A stretch of DNA of 64,000 nucleotides from Mycobacterium syngnathidarum (GTDB taxonomy: Bacteria > Actinomycetota > Actinomycetes > Mycobacteriales > Mycobacteriaceae): contig NZ_MLCL01000052.1 of assembly GCF_001942625.1 (NCBI RefSeq), forward strand, positions 43,725 to 107,724, given 5' to 3'. How positions within the stretch are numbered: position 1 is the stretch's first letter; each line of letters opens with the position of its first letter. Both the position numbers and the translations under genes were made by a program. This document shows positions 45,448 through 53,681 of this stretch, in pieces. The notes beneath the pieces were generated by a model. The model was not told the origin of the DNA and ran no database searches. It saw only the letters and a program-made list of their open reading frames with translations.

Positions 45448-46962
45448 ATGCACGAGCGGACCGTCCGGGCAAAGATCAGCAGCGGCATCGTCGAGGGATT
45501 CACGCGCGACGGCGCACACCGCTGGCGTTCCATTCCTTACGCCAAACCGCCGGTCGGCCGGCTGCGCCTGCGCGCACCCGAACCGGCCGAGCCATGGCCC
45601 GGCGTCCGCTACTGCCACGGATTCGGTTACTGCGCCCCCCAGCAACGTCGCTACACGCTCGTCGGCCTCGGCAAGCACCAGCCGATGAGCGAGGACTGCC
45701 TGACACTCAACGTGGTCGCGCCGGAGAAGCGCGACGACGCCGACGGCCCACTGCCGGTGATGTTTTTCGTGCACGGCGGCGGTTACATCCTGGGCAGCTC
45801 GGCCACACCCATCTACGACGGCGCCGCGCTGGCCAGGCGCGGCTGCGTGTTCGTCTCGGTCAATTACCGGCTCGGCATGCTCGGGTGTGTCGAACTGTCG
45901 TCGCTGTCGACACAGGAACATCCCATCGACGACAACCTGTTCTTGCGTGATCTGGTGTTGGCGTTGCGCTGGGTACGCGACAACATCGCGGTTTTCGGCG
46001 GCGACCCCGACAATGTGACGATCTTCGGTGAGAGCGCGGGCGCGCACGCGGTCACGACCCTGCTCGCCGTACCCGACGCCGCAGGACTGTTCGCCCGGGT
46101 GATCTCGGAGAGCCCGGCCAGCGGGATGGTCAGCTCCGCGGAGTCTGCCGCCCGAATCGCCGGTCAGCTGGCCGAATTGATCAGTCCCGATGGGGGATCG
46201 GCGGCCGCAGCGCTGATGTCGGCGCGCCCGGCCGAGCTCGGCCGGGCACTGGAAGCCCAGATCATGCGGGGCCAGACGGACATCCCGGGTGCGTTTCCGG
46301 TCGGCCCGACTTTCGGCACCGACTATCTGCCGATCGATCCGGTTACCGCGATGGCCGAGGGTCTGGCTCAACAGGTTCCGTTGATCGTCGGCAACAATGC
46401 CGACGAGGGACGCCTGTTCACCCGGTTCCTCCAGTTGCTGCCCACCAACGAGCCGATGATCGAAAAGCTTTTCGCCCGTACCGATCCCGAGGAGCGGCGG
46501 CGGATCGTGGAGGCCTATCCGGACTATCCGAGCAGCGCGGCCTGCGTGCGGCTCGGCGGAGATTTCGCGTTCGCCTCGGCCACTTGGCAGATCGCCGAGG
46601 CGCACAGCCGGCACGCGCCTACGTACGTGTACCGCTACGACTACGCGCCGCGGACCTTGCATTGGGCCGGGCTGGGGGCGACGCACGCAATGGAGCTGCT
46701 GGCCGTGTTCGACACGTACCACACGACATACGGTGCGGCGCTGACCGCGGTGGGCGATCGTGCATCGGCCCGGCGGGTCAGCCGGGACGTGCAGCGGCGA
46801 TGGCGTGAGTTCACCCGGACCGGGAACCCGGGGCCGGGCTGGCCGGCCTACAACACCGACGAGCGGGCGGTGTTCGTGTTCGACCGCCGGCCACGCGTCG
46901 AGTACGACCCGCGGTCGGTGCGGCGTCAGGCCTGGGAAGGGTTCACCCTCGCCGGCAGCTGA
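45448..46962 (+). CDS. lipT: Type B carboxylesterase LipT
   Basis: 504-aa alpha/beta-hydrolase of the carboxylesterase type B family. The oxyanion hole is in FFVHGGGYILGSS, the nucleophile in TIFGESAGAHAV, and the catalytic His in GATHAMELLAVF. No signal peptide is visible, so it is likely cytoplasmic or non-classically exported. The gene pair lppI-lipT is the same as Rv2046-Rv2045c. The amine oxidase gene follows after 65 bases. Confidence 0.9.
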   Translation: MHERTVRAKISSGIVEGFTRDGAHRWRSIPYAKPPVGRLRLRAPEPAEPWPGVRYCHGFGYCAPQQRRYTLVGLGKHQPMSEDCLTLNVVAPEKRDDADGPLPVMFFVHGGGYILGSSATPIYDGAALARRGCVFVSVNYRLGMLGCVELSSLSTQEHPIDDNLFLRDLVLALRWVRDNIAVFGGDPDNVTIFGESAGAHAVTTLLAVPDAAGLFARVISESPASGMVSSAESAARIAGQLAELISPDGGSAAAALMSARPAELGRALEAQIMRGQTDIPGAFPVGPTFGTDYLPIDPVTAMAEGLAQQVPLIVGNNADEGRLFTRFLQLLPTNEPMIEKLFARTDPEERRRIVEAYPDYPSSAACVRLGGDFAFASATWQIAEAHSRHAPTYVYRYDYAPRTLHWAGLGATHAMELLAVFDTYHTTYGAALTAVGDRASARRVSRDVQRRWREFTRTGNPGPGWPAYNTDERAVFVFDRRPRVEYDPRSVRRQAWEGFTLAGS

Positions 46963-47027
46963 GTTCGCCTCCTCCAGTCTGCGCGATTTGCTGCAGGGAA
47001 TCGGCCGGATGTGGTTGCGTATCCGGT

Positions 47028-48965
47028 GTGGACTACCCACTGGATCCGCTGTCCGCCGACGAGTTTCGCGCGGTGGCAGCGATATTGCGGCGTGAGCACG
47101 GAGTCGGGGAGGGCTGGCGGGTCGCCTCGGTGGAACTTGTCGAGCCGTCCAAGGCCGAACTGGCTGACTTCGACGGCGGCGGTGCCACCCCGCCCCGGCG
47201 CGCGGCGGTGATCTGTCTGGATCGGTCGGCCAACGCCACCTACAAGGGCGTGGTGTCGCTGACCGACGACCGGGTCGAGAAATTCGACCATGTCCCGGGT
47301 GTCCAGGCCAACTTCACCGTCGACGAGTTCGTGGAATGCGACCAGGTGCTGCGTCGGCACCCCGAGGTGATCACCGCGCTCGCCAAACGCGGCATCACGG
47401 ACCTGGACAACGTGTTCATGGATACCTGGACCTACGGTGACGCGGTTGCTCCGCCGGAATACCGCGACCGCCGCATCGGATGGTCGGACACCTGGTACAA
47501 GCAGGCTGCCGGGGCCAATCCTTATGCCCACCCGATCAGTGGCCTGCACTGCGTGATCGACATAAACACCATGGAAGTGCTGCGCATCGAAGATGACGGT
47601 AGTTCCGAAATGCCCGACGTGATGGGCGAATACGTGCCGCATCACATTCCCGAGCGGATCCGGTCCGGATCGCGCCGCGAGCCGCTCAAGCCGCTGAACA
47701 TCGCCCAGCCCGACGGTCCGTCGTTCACCTTGGACGGCAACCTGCTGCACTGGCAGAACTGGTCGCTGCGGGTCGGCTTCAACCACCGCGAGGGGATGAC
47801 CCTGCATACCGTGCGATACCGCGACGGTGAGACGGATCGCTCTGTGGCACATCGCATGTCATTCTCCGAGATGGTGGTGCCCTATCGGGACTCCGCGGTG
47901 GACCACTACCGCCGCACCGCGTTCGACATCGGGGAGTGGGGGCTGGGGTTCATGACCACCTCGCTGGAGCTCGGCTGCGACTGCCTCGGTGAGATCCGTT
48001 ATCTGGATGCGGTTCTGCACGACAGCGCCGGCGAGCCGTACACGATCACCAACGCGATCTGCATCCACGAGGAAGACAACGCCGTGCTGTGGAAGCACGT
48101 GGACCACGACGCCGGCGCCCAGGTGCGCCGGATGCGCAGGCTCACACTGTCATTCCACGTCACGGTGGCCAACTACGAGTACCTGGTGTACTGGCGGCTC
48201 TACCAGGACGGCAACATCGAGTGTGAGGTCCGCGCCACCGGGATCATGGTCACCACACCGTTCCCCGCCGGGCCCACACCCAAGAACGGCACGCTTGTCG
48301 ACGAGCGCACGTATGCGCCGTTCCATCAGCACTTCCTGATCGCCCGCTTGGACTTGGATGTCGACGGCACCGACAACACCGTCTACATGACCGAGTCATA
48401 CGCCGAAGAGATGGGCCCCGACAATCCGTACGGCCTCTCGCTGGTGGTGCGTAACCAGCCGCTGCGCACCGAGCAAGAGGGGAAGCAGGACGTCAGCTTC
48501 GACACCCAGCGGGCCTGGAAAGTGGTCAACACCAACGTCGTCAACGGGTTGGGCACGCACCCGTCCTACAAGCTGGTACCCACCGGGGCGATCCCGGCGA
48601 TGTTCGACCCTTCCTCGCCCGTGGTGCAACGCGCCAACGTCATCACCCACACGCTGTGGGTGACCCCGAACCGGCCCGACGAACGTTGGCCGGCGGGGGA
48701 GTTCGTCAACCAGTCGGCGGCCGACACCGGGTTGGGCGAGTGGACCAAGGCCAACCGCTCGATCGAGAACACCGATGTAGTGCTCTGGTATGTGTTCGGT
48801 ATTCACCACATCACCCGTCCAGAGGACTGGCCCGTCATGCCGGTGGACGTGGTGTCGTTCTGGCTCAAGCCGTTCGCCTTCTTCGACCGCAATCCGGCGC
48901 TGGACGTGCCGGCCACTCCGCCGGGAGCCTGCGCACACGGGCATGCCACGGCAGCACACCATTAG
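47028..48965 (+). CDS. Copper amine oxidase (primary-amine oxidase)
   Basis: 645-aa quinoprotein that oxidises primary amines to aldehydes with release of ammonia and hydrogen peroxide. The tyrosine that becomes topaquinone is the first Y of NYEY in HVTVANYEYLVYW. Copper-ligand histidines are in KHVDHD (candidate pair) and FHQHFLIARLDLDVDG. The catalytic base region reads DNVFMDTWTYGD. The start GTG 47028 has no good ribosome site. Preferred substrate cannot be told; tyramine- or phenylethylamine-type amines are usual. Confidence 0.92.
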   Translation: MDYPLDPLSADEFRAVAAILRREHGVGEGWRVASVELVEPSKAELADFDGGGATPPRRAAVICLDRSANATYKGVVSLTDDRVEKFDHVPGVQANFTVDEFVECDQVLRRHPEVITALAKRGITDLDNVFMDTWTYGDAVAPPEYRDRRIGWSDTWYKQAAGANPYAHPISGLHCVIDINTMEVLRIEDDGSSEMPDVMGEYVPHHIPERIRSGSRREPLKPLNIAQPDGPSFTLDGNLLHWQNWSLRVGFNHREGMTLHTVRYRDGETDRSVAHRMSFSEMVVPYRDSAVDHYRRTAFDIGEWGLGFMTTSLELGCDCLGEIRYLDAVLHDSAGEPYTITNAICIHEEDNAVLWKHVDHDAGAQVRRMRRLTLSFHVTVANYEYLVYWRLYQDGNIECEVRATGIMVTTPFPAGPTPKNGTLVDERTYAPFHQHFLIARLDLDVDGTDNTVYMTESYAEEMGPDNPYGLSLVVRNQPLRTEQEGKQDVSFDTQRAWKVVNTNVVNGLGTHPSYKLVPTGAIPAMFDPSSPVVQRANVITHTLWVTPNRPDERWPAGEFVNQSAADTGLGEWTKANRSIENTDVVLWYVFGIHHITRPEDWPVMPVDVVSFWLKPFAFFDRNPALDVPATPPGACAHGHATAAHH

Positions 48966-48966
48966 T

Positions 48967-48978
48967 TGACACCTGTCA
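48967..48978. promoter_or_regulatory. TetR operator candidate (TGACA-N2-TGTCA), copy 2
   Basis: TGACACCTGTCA has the same arms and spacing as the element in front of tetR (30830-30841), and the same flanking GTT. It lies 33 to 44 bases before the GTG of the kinase-fusion gene, over the -35 region of a leaderless promoter. Confidence 0.6.
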
Positions 48979-48998
48979 TATGTGATGCGGAACACTGC

Positions 48999-49004
48999 TA
49001 GGTT
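48999..49004 (+). promoter_or_regulatory. -10 box (TAGGTT) for the kinase-fusion gene
   Basis: TAGGTT is six bases before the GTG at 49011, so transcription probably begins at the start codon. Confidence 0.5.
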
Positions 49005-49010
49005 GCCTGT

Positions 49011-51026
49011 GTGCAACCGACTCAGACCGCCGTACTGGAGCGCCCCGAAGACCTGACCTGCGATTGGCTGACCGCCGCCCTGGACGTCGGCCCCGTCAGT
49101 GGATTCCGTTTCGAGCGGATCGGAACCGGCCAGATGAGCGAGTGCTACCGCGTCTCGCTGAACTACGCCGGGGACGTGAACGGACCGGCATCGGTGGTGC
49201 TGAAGGTGGCCGCCACCGATCCCAGCAGTCGCCAGACCGGACTGGCGATGGGCCTCTACGAGCGTGAGGTGCGGTTCTACACCGACATCGCACCTGCCCT
49301 GGTGGCCGGGCCGGTGGCACCCTGTTACCACGCCGCAATCGATACCCAGACGGGCGCCTTCGACCTGTTGCTCGGCGACGCCGTGCCCGCCGTGGTGGGT
49401 GACGAGATCCGCGGGGCGACAGCCGCACAGGCCGCGGTGGCGCTCGGCGAGCTCGGCCGTATCCACGGGTCGGCGGCCGGTGCCGAGGCGCTCGAGCGGG
49501 CTGAATGGCTCAACCGTGAGGCGCCGGTCAACCAGGCGCTGATCGCCGGACTGTACGCGGCGTTCGTCGAGCGCTACGCGGACGTGATCACGCCGCAGCA
49601 GCGCCAGGTATGCCAGCGGCTCGTCGAGAGCTTCGACACGTACCTGGCCGACGAGAGTGCGCCCGAGCGGCCCACGGGTCTGGTCCACGGCGACTACCGG
49701 CTCGACAACATGCTGTTCGGCGACGCGGGCGCGGACCGGGCCCTGACGGTGGTCGACTGGCAGACTGTCACCGAGGGACCGGCGTTCACCGACGTCGCGT
49801 ACTTCATCGGTTGCGCCCTGCCCGTCGAACAGCGTCGTGCCCACTACGACGAGTTGCTGACCGCCTATCACCGGGCCCTCGGGCCGGACTCGACGCTCAC
49901 ACTCGACCAGGTGCGTGACGGCGTACGCCGGCAGAGCTTCTTCGGTGTGATGATGGCGATCATCTCGTCGATGTTGGTGGAGCGCACCGAACGCGGCGAT
50001 GCGATGTTCATGACGATGCTCGAGCGGCACTGCAGCCATGTGCTGGACACTCAGGCGTTGGATGTCCTTGCGTCACCGGAGGTTCCGGAGCCACTGGTGC
50101 CCGCCGCCGAGGATGAGCTTGCGCACCCGCCCACCGATGAAGCGCTGTGGAACGAGAGCTGGTACTTCGACTTCGTCGATGCCGAGGCGGACTTCGGCGG
50201 CTGGGTCCGGCTGGGCCTGATCCCGAACCAGGAGACGGCGTGGATCAATGTGCTGTTCTGCGGCCCGGGGATGCCGACCGTGGCGCTCAACGACTTTCAC
50301 GCGCCACTGGCCGAACCGTCGTCGGTCAAGGGGGACGGGGTCGAGCTGAACCTGCACCCCGACGAACCGCTCGAGACGTATCGCCTGACGGCCACGGGCA
50401 CCGGCGAGGCGTTCGACGACCCGTCGGCGTTGCTGCGGGGTGAGTCGGGACAGGCCACCTCGGTGACGCTGGACCTGACCTGGACCACCGTGGGCACGCC
50501 GTACCAGTACCGCGTCACGCCCCGGTACGAGATTCCGTGCGTGGTGTCAGGAACGGTGATCATCGGCGATCACACCCACACCGTCGAAGCCGTCGTCGGT
50601 CAGCGCGATCATTCGTGGGGAGTCCGTGATTGGTGGGCGATGAACTGGGTGTGGAGCGCGATCCACCTCGACGACGGCACCCATCTGCACGGTGTGGACG
50701 TTCGAATCCCCGGTATGCCTCCGATGGGTATCGGCTATTCGCAGCGCGAAGGGGAACCGCTCGTCGAATTGCAGAGCATCACAGCGGATTACCAGCTCGG
50801 CGCCGACGATCTGCCGGTATCGACGACGTTGGTTCTGCAACCCGGCGACATCGAGGTGACCGTCGACATCGCGGCTCATGCACCCGTGCTGTTGGTGGCC
50901 CCGGGAGAAGACGGGCGCGTCAGCCAGTTCCCGCGGGCCTGGGCGAAGGTGCGCACGGCGGACGGTCGCAGTGGGGTGGGCTGGCTGGAGTGGAACCGCA
51001 ACCTCAGCGGACCCGGAAACGCTTGA
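49011..51026 (+). CDS. APH/EcKinase-like phosphotransferase fused to a lipocalin-like domain
   Basis: 671-aa two-domain protein. Residues 1 to about 340 are a kinase-fold phosphotransferase (VVLKVAATD, HGDYRLDNMLFGD and TVVDWQTVTEG), closely like the kinase at 29066-30139. Residues about 380-671 are beta-rich (WNESWYFDFVDAEADFGGW, QRDHSWGVRDWWAMNWVW) and recall the AttH/hydroxyneurosporene-synthase superfamily, whose members act on hydrophobic substrates. The combination suggests phosphorylation of a lipid, steroid or terpenoid alcohol; this is inference. It probably shares its regulator with the other kinase. Confidence 0.8.
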   Translation: MQPTQTAVLERPEDLTCDWLTAALDVGPVSGFRFERIGTGQMSECYRVSLNYAGDVNGPASVVLKVAATDPSSRQTGLAMGLYEREVRFYTDIAPALVAGPVAPCYHAAIDTQTGAFDLLLGDAVPAVVGDEIRGATAAQAAVALGELGRIHGSAAGAEALERAEWLNREAPVNQALIAGLYAAFVERYADVITPQQRQVCQRLVESFDTYLADESAPERPTGLVHGDYRLDNMLFGDAGADRALTVVDWQTVTEGPAFTDVAYFIGCALPVEQRRAHYDELLTAYHRALGPDSTLTLDQVRDGVRRQSFFGVMMAIISSMLVERTERGDAMFMTMLERHCSHVLDTQALDVLASPEVPEPLVPAAEDELAHPPTDEALWNESWYFDFVDAEADFGGWVRLGLIPNQETAWINVLFCGPGMPTVALNDFHAPLAEPSSVKGDGVELNLHPDEPLETYRLTATGTGEAFDDPSALLRGESGQATSVTLDLTWTTVGTPYQYRVTPRYEIPCVVSGTVIIGDHTHTVEAVVGQRDHSWGVRDWWAMNWVWSAIHLDDGTHLHGVDVRIPGMPPMGIGYSQREGEPLVELQSITADYQLGADDLPVSTTLVLQPGDIEVTVDIAAHAPVLLVAPGEDGRVSQFPRAWAKVRTADGRSGVGWLEWNRNLSGPGNA

Positions 51027-51225
51027 GCCGCGCAGTCGCGCCGGAGATCAACTCCACGCGGCTGCGCGGCACTCCCAGATGCTGGGAAAGCAGTTTGGTG
51101 ACGGCATCGTTGGCCTTGCCGTCGACGGCGCGCTCCTGGACGTAGATGGTGAGCGCGCCGTCGTCGTCGACCTCGACCAGCGGGCCTTTGCGGCTACCGG
51201 GCTTGACCCGGACGGTGACTATCAC
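51004..51225 (-). CDS. DUF167 (YggU) family protein
   Basis: 73-aa protein of the YggU/DUF167 family: VTVRVKPGSRKGPLVEV, then ERAVDGKANDAVTKLLS, and VELISGATARLKRFRV. Function unknown in the family. Its stop lies within the end of the convergent kinase-fusion gene (23-base overlap). Confidence 0.88.
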   Translation of the reverse strand: MIVTVRVKPGSRKGPLVEVDDDGALTIYVQERAVDGKANDAVTKLLSQHLGVPRSRVELISGATARLKRFRVR

Positions 51226-51295
51226 GCGCCGAACCTGAAGAAATGTGCGAATTTTCGAGAGGAACTCGACATCTAGCTCAGATTCGGCGTCCGGA

Positions 51296-52498
51296 TCAGC
51301 GGGCGACGATCACCGAGGAGCCGTGGCCGAAGAGGCCCTGGTTGGCGGTGACGCCCACCTTGGCGCCCTCGACCTGCCGGCCGGTGGCCTGGCCCTTGAG
51401 CTGCCAGGTCAACTCGCACACCTGCGCGATGGCCTGCGCCGGGATGGCCTCGCCGAAGCAGGCCAGACCGCCGGACGGGTTCACCGGAACGCGGCCGCCG
51501 ATGGTGGTGGCACCGGAACGCAGCAGTTGCTCGCCTTCGCCCTTGGCGCACAGGCCCAGGTGCTCGTACCAGTCCAGTTCCAGCGCGGTGGACAGATCGT
51601 AGACCTCGGCCAGGCTGACGTCTTCGGGGCCGATGCCCGCTTCGGCGTAGGCCGCGTCGAGGATCTGGTCCTTGAACACCCGCTCCGGTGCCGCTACGAC
51701 AGCGGTGGAATCGGTTGCAATATCTGGCAATTCGGGCAGATGTTGCGGGTATTGCGGGGTCACCGTCGAGACCGCGCGCACCGAGGGGACGCCTTCCAGC
51801 GAGCCGAGGTGCTTTTCGGCGAACGACTTCGACGCCACGATCAGAGCGGCGGCTCCGTCGGAGGTGGCGCAGATGTCGAGCTGACGCAGCGGGTCGGACA
51901 CCACCGGGCTGGCCAGCACGTCCTCGATCGCGGATTCCTTGCGGTAGCGCGCATTCGGGTTCTGCAGGCCGTGGCGCGAGTTCTTCACCTTCACCTGGGC
52001 GAAGTCTGCGGCGGTGGCGCCGTAGAGGTCCATCCGGCGCCGGGCCAGCAGGGCGAAGTACACCGGGTTCATCGCGCCGAGCAGGTGGAAGCGCTGCCAG
52101 TCCGGGTCGTTCTTGCGCTCGCCGCCGACGGGCGCGAACGCACCCTTGGGCGTCGTGTCGGCGCCGATCACCAGCGCGACGTCGCAGAAGCCGGCCAGGA
52201 TCTGGGCCCGCGCGCTCTGGAGCGCCTGCGAGCCGGACGCGCAGGCTGCGTAGCTGGACGACACCGGCACGCCGTTCCAGCCCAGCTTCTGGGCGAACGT
52301 CGACCCGGCGATGAAGCCCGGGTAGCCGTTGCGGATGGTATCGGCGCCGGCGACCAACTGGATCTGTCGCCAGTCCAGGCCGGCCTCGGCCAGGGCGGCG
52401 CGCGCGGCGACGACGCCGTATTCGGTGAAGTCACGGCCCCACTTGCCCCACGGGTGCATGCCCGCGCCGAGGATGTACAGCGGTTCGGGAGTGCTCAT
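51296..52498 (-). CDS. Lipid-transfer thiolase (Rv1627c-like)
   Basis: 400-aa thiolase-superfamily protein of the SCPx-type lipid-transfer group. The active-site cysteine is in SSYAACASGSQAL; the second thiolase block reads NPSGGLACFGEAIPAQA, and the C-terminus NQGLFGHGSSVIV lacks the second cysteine of degradative thiolases. In steroid-degrading mycobacteria such proteins work with a DUF35 partner as ketoacyl-CoA thiolase or aldolase in side-chain removal. ATG 52498 overlaps the stop of the DUF35 gene upstream (four bases). Confidence 0.88.
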   Translation of the reverse strand: MSTPEPLYILGAGMHPWGKWGRDFTEYGVVAARAALAEAGLDWRQIQLVAGADTIRNGYPGFIAGSTFAQKLGWNGVPVSSSYAACASGSQALQSARAQILAGFCDVALVIGADTTPKGAFAPVGGERKNDPDWQRFHLLGAMNPVYFALLARRRMDLYGATAADFAQVKVKNSRHGLQNPNARYRKESAIEDVLASPVVSDPLRQLDICATSDGAAALIVASKSFAEKHLGSLEGVPSVRAVSTVTPQYPQHLPELPDIATDSTAVVAAPERVFKDQILDAAYAEAGIGPEDVSLAEVYDLSTALELDWYEHLGLCAKGEGEQLLRSGATTIGGRVPVNPSGGLACFGEAIPAQAIAQVCELTWQLKGQATGRQVEGAKVGVTANQGLFGHGSSVIVAR

Positions 52499-52932
52499 GC
52501 GATCCTCCAGGCGTGGGTGGTGCGCTCGACGCCCTCGTCGTCGGTGTAGAGCGTCATGGTGGTCAGCTCCATCTCCATACCGACCTTGAGATCGGCGGCC
52601 AGCGTGCCTTCGACGACCTTGCCGAGCACGATCAGCCCTTCATCGGCGAGCTCCACCGCGGCGATCGCGAACGGCTCGAACGGGTCGGACTTGGGATACG
52701 GTGCGGGCGGGAGGTACCGGTTTTCCGTGTAGCTCCACACCTTCCCGCGGCGCGACAGCCGAACCAGGTCGAGGGTGTCGCTGTCACAGGCCGGGTTGGG
52801 GCAGTTGTTCTCGCGCGGCGGAAACACGTACGTGGCGCACTGGGTGCACTTGCCGCCGATCAGGTGAGTGGCACCGGCGTCGTCGGTGGCGAACCATCCG
52901 TCGATCGCGGGTTGCGAAGATGCTGCTGGCAC
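52495..52932 (-). CDS. DUF35 OB-fold/zinc-ribbon partner protein (Rv1628c-like)
   Basis: 145-aa acyl-CoA-binding accessory protein: an N-terminal rubredoxin-like zinc ribbon (CTQC and CPNPAC) followed by an OB fold (WSYTENRYLPPAPYP, FAIAAVELADEGLIVLGKV). GTG 52932 is chosen because TAGGCT lies seven bases upstream. It is coupled to the thiolase and the pair probably forms a complex. A KstR-type site overlaps its promoter. Confidence 0.87.
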   Translation of the reverse strand: MPAASSQPAIDGWFATDDAGATHLIGGKCTQCATYVFPPRENNCPNPACDSDTLDLVRLSRRGKVWSYTENRYLPPAPYPKSDPFEPFAIAAVELADEGLIVLGKVVEGTLAADLKVGMEMELTTMTLYTDDEGVERTTHAWRIA

Positions 52933-52939
52933 GCGGCCC

Positions 52940-52945
52940 AGCCTA
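52940..52945 (-). promoter_or_regulatory. -10 box (TAGGCT) for the DUF35-thiolase operon
   Basis: On the minus strand TAGGCT is seven bases before GTG 52932, a leaderless arrangement; it makes this pair a transcription unit separate from the hydrolase upstream. Confidence 0.5.
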
Positions 52946-52959
52946 AACGATCGAGACCG

Positions 52960-52985
52960 CAAAACTGAAACGTGTTGCAGTTTTG
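52960..52985. promoter_or_regulatory. KstR-like operator in front of the DUF35-thiolase operon
   Basis: TGAAACGTGTTGCA (52966-52979) fits TnnAACnnGTTnnA, the KstR consensus, at every fixed position. It lies inside a larger inverted repeat with arms CAAAACTG (52960-52967) and CAGTTTTG (52978-52985). The site covers about -30 to -50 relative to the predicted start point, over the -35 region, as expected for repression. Confidence 0.65.
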
Positions 52986-52994
52986 TCCCACGGG

Positions 52995-53681
52995 TCAGGA
53001 CGCGACATCGAGCAGTATGCGCACCAGGTCCTCAGGATTGTCACGCATCAGGTTGTGCCTGCCGTCGAGTTCATGGCACGTCCAGTGCGGGTCGTCGCGG
53101 ACGCGCTCGTAGGAGGTCAGCATCGGTGATTCGCCCGGCCAGTCCAGCGCATAGACGAAATCGCGCCGCCGGAACCCATTCAGGTCGCCGGACATCCGCA
53201 GTGGCTGCAGGACGCTGGCCAGCGGATGCGAGGTGGCGCGCGCATCGAAGAACGGCATGGGTGGCACGCCGAAGCCCGAGTCGTCCACTCCCAGGTACCA
53301 CCGGCGTTCCTCGTCGTTGACCAGATCCCAGCAGGACTCGCCGTCGCGGGGCACCAGGGCGTCGAGGAACACGAGTGCGTCGATGCGATCGGGAATCCGG
53401 TCGGCGGCGCCGGCGATCACCATCCCGCCGTAACTGTGTCCGACGAGGACGACGTCGCGGCTGGCCTGCGAACCGGGCTCGACGGTGGCTTCGACCACCC
53501 CCACCGCCTCGGCGATGTGGGTGTCCAGGTTCACCCCGCCGGGCATCAGGTGTGCGCGTTCGGCGACACCGGTCAAGGTCAGCGGCAGCGTCCGGTGACC
53601 GGCGGCGCGCAGTGCGTCCGACAGGTCGTCGAAGCACCATGCGCCATGGCACATTCCGGGAACGAGGACAAATGTGGTCAT
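52995..53681 (-). CDS. Alpha/beta hydrolase
   Basis: 228-aa esterase-like protein. Oxyanion region FVLVPGMCHGAWCFDDL, nucleophile in VLVGHSYGGMVIAG and catalytic histidine near LDGRHNLMRDNPEDLV. It resembles the small esterases related to plant salicylate/hydroxynitrile esterases. ATG 53681 overlaps the last base of the stop of the FAD monooxygenase gene, so both act together, perhaps in breakdown of an aromatic ester. Confidence 0.85.
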   Translation of the reverse strand: MTTFVLVPGMCHGAWCFDDLSDALRAAGHRTLPLTLTGVAERAHLMPGGVNLDTHIAEAVGVVEATVEPGSQASRDVVLVGHSYGGMVIAGAADRIPDRIDALVFLDALVPRDGESCWDLVNDEERRWYLGVDDSGFGVPPMPFFDARATSHPLASVLQPLRMSGDLNGFRRRDFVYALDWPGESPMLTSYERVRDDPHWTCHELDGRHNLMRDNPEDLVRILLDVAS

